The position numbers and the translations under genes were made by a program. Below, in pieces: positions 5,502 through 6,377 of a stretch of 6,377 bases of DNA (positions within the stretch are counted from its first letter, which is position 1; the number at the start of each line of letters is the position of its first letter). Origin of the DNA: Blautia sp. (GTDB taxonomy: Bacteria > Bacillota > Clostridia > Lachnospirales > Lachnospiraceae); NCBI GenBank assembly GCA_017515945.1, contig JAFWDX010000359.1, positions 1-6,377 on the forward strand, in the 5' to 3' direction. The notes under the pieces are model-generated. The model searched no databases. It was not told the origin of the DNA and worked only from the letters and a program-made list of their open reading frames with translations.

Positions 5502-5533
5502 AAATGGGGTCCCATGGCCCTCCAAACCCCATT
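5502..5533 (+). repeat. GC-rich inverted repeat upstream of the hydrolase gene
   Basis: AAATGGGGTCCCATGG then CCCTCCAAAC (5502-5527) matches the inverse of 4391-4413. This copy also forms its own hairpin, AATGGGGT (5503-5510) with ACCCCATT (5526-5533). Its right end overlaps the stop codon of the broken exonuclease-like gene (5532-5534), so it may have inserted into or just after that gene. Confidence 0.75.
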
Positions 5534-6147
5534 ATCCTTCCATCCTGCAGTACAGTCTCCATACGATCCGGCAGCGGGTTTCTTCTTCCGTATCGCAATG
5601 GATTTCTATACTCATGCAATCCGCCAGCGCGTTCAGGGAATGATCCTCCAGATCGGGCAGATGATTAAATGCCATCTGGCCGGTGTCGATCACCGTATTT
5701 GAAAACGGTCTGCCGAGGCAGACGCCGTAGGCGTCTTCGAGGATGGGCACGATCTGTTCCCTGATATGATGCCCGGTCAGAGGCAGGTATCCGATGAAGC
5801 GTTGGAATGCGCCGATCATATCCCTGTACTCTTCCGGATCTTCGCCGTACATCTCCAGCCTGCGGCAGTCTCGCTCTTCGCCGTTAATGACTTTGATGAC
5901 AAAGATCCTTTCGATCCGGTCCTGTGTCTGCGTCAGGGTAAAGTCCGCGACCGCGTAGGAGCCCCGCCAGCCTTGACGGGGGATCGCCGAAAGGTCCTCC
6001 GGCCGTATCTAATCGCGCATATACAGGTCCACCCAGAGCGCATAGGGCGTCCGTTCCGTGCCGGGTACGATCCCCTGATTGTAGCAGGCGGACCTCTTCC
6101 AGCAGACGCTCATATTCAGATCGTACAGGTACTACGCTTCTTTCCAT
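5532..6147 (-). pseudogene. Broken DEDD exonuclease-fold protein with degenerate active site
   Basis: The frame starts at ATG 6147 (MERSVVPVRSEYERLLEEVR). It shifts at about 6087, where one extra base (or two lost) leads into CYNQGIVPGTERTPYALW, meets an amber codon at 6009-6011 after VDLYMRD, then runs open to 5532 (IRPEDLSAIPRQGWRGSYAV onward). Joined, it would be about 204 residues. The second half follows DnaQ-like 3'-5' exonucleases: the first strand (YAVADFTLTQTQDRIERIFV, then IKVINGEE) has D-x-T where D-x-E is expected; TGHHIREQIVPIL replaces GHN..FD and lacks its Asp; NTVIDTGQMA...HSLNALA matches the helix before the last motif, whose His/Asp are missing. It therefore seems to descend from a non-catalytic member. 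It follows the upstream gene by 3 bases. The frameshift and amber are direct; the fold call is inference. Confidence 0.55.
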
Positions 6148-6150
6148 CTC

Positions 6151-6377
6151 TTACTCCCGGATGATCCGGTAAAGGACATATCTCCCCGGAACCGCCGGGA
6201 GCACAAAGACCGCCTCCTCATTCCTGCGGTACAGAGGCATGATCTGTCCCTGCTTCTTTTCTTCCCACTGGCTATGGTCCCCCGGCGCGGCGGCATGCAG
6301 AGCGGCCGCGTTTTTGATGTGGAGCCGGACCGTTCCGCCATGTACATCCTTCATGACATAGGGATACAGGATAAAGC
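6151..6377 (-). CDS. Unrecognised protein, C-terminal part (gene runs off the window)
   Basis: The frame is open from the window edge (FILYPYVMKDVHGG...) to a TAA at 6151-6153, giving 74 residues plus the stop; the true start lies outside. An internal ATG at 6354 has no ribosome site seen before it, so the protein most likely continues upstream. Composition is mixed alpha/beta with no membrane segment; the end reads EAVFVLPAVPGRYVLYRIIR. I do not recognise the family. The broken exonuclease-like gene begins 3 bases after the stop and uses GGGAG in the last codons of this gene as its ribosome site, so the two were one operon. Confidence 0.6.
   Translation of the reverse strand, partial: FILYPYVMKDVHGGTVRLHIKNAAALHAAAPGDHSQWEEKKQGQIMPLYRRNEEAVFVLPAVPGRYVLYRIIRE

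Noticed and set aside
5766..6164. 132-codon plus frame opposite the broken exonuclease-like gene
   Set aside because: It is longer than any single minus frame here, but the minus pieces join into one protein with a consistent fold signature while the plus frame has no ribosome site or family features.

Overview
The window looks like an accessory, decaying part of a Firmicutes genome, most likely a gut-type Clostridia (Lachnospiraceae-like). Evidence for this: strong AGGAGG ribosome sites, consensus sigma-A promoters (TTGACA-N17-TATAAT before the hydrolase gene), relics of a conjugative-element cargo gene and an IS21-type transposition gene, and a small holin-like toxin of a kind common in that group. 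The taxonomy is inference from style and gene content; no rRNA or marker gene is present.

Layout. 1-571 has no convincing gene. It holds a GC-rich hairpin, the first copy of a 76-bp dispersed repeat (147-222), a perfect 19-bp palindrome (373-391) and a strongly folded segment (462-531). 572-1150 (-) is an IstB-type ATPase that lost its N-terminus. 1323-1784 is a compact cassette read as a type I toxin-antitoxin locus: a sense promoter with extended -10, a structured leader, a 46-residue one-helix peptide (1526-1666), a hairpin terminator, and an antisense promoter firing back across the 3' end, with inverted repeats at both ends. 1877-2578 (-) is an N-terminally truncated 'virulence-related' protein of clostridial conjugative elements. 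2655-3287 (+) is an intact unrecognised protein with a Pro/Thr linker and a membrane segment. 3351-4094 (-) is a CPBP (CAAX-protease-like) membrane protein cut off at its C-terminus. 4429-5412 (-) is an intact secreted alpha/beta hydrolase with its own consensus promoter, between inverted copies of a GC-rich repeat. 5532-6147 (-) is a broken exonuclease-fold gene with a frameshift, an amber codon and a degenerate active site. 6151-6377 (-) is the end of an unidentified gene just upstream of it in the same operon.

The unifying observation is a short motif, CTCGTGTCAGGCAC (complement GTGCCTGACACGAG), present three times in the same orientation (1142-1158, 2578-2600, 3416-3438). Each copy lies exactly where a recognisable gene is cut: the N-terminal ends of istB and of the virulence-related gene, and the C-terminal end of the CPBP gene. 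The related GCCTGAC sequence bounds both copies of the 76-bp repeat, and a second related core (GCCAGACCCCATTT) flanks the hydrolase gene. No transposase that could move these repeats is in the window. The segment reads as a mosaic of gene fragments joined at small palindromic repeats, with three apparently live units: the toxin cassette, the 2655 gene and the hydrolase gene.
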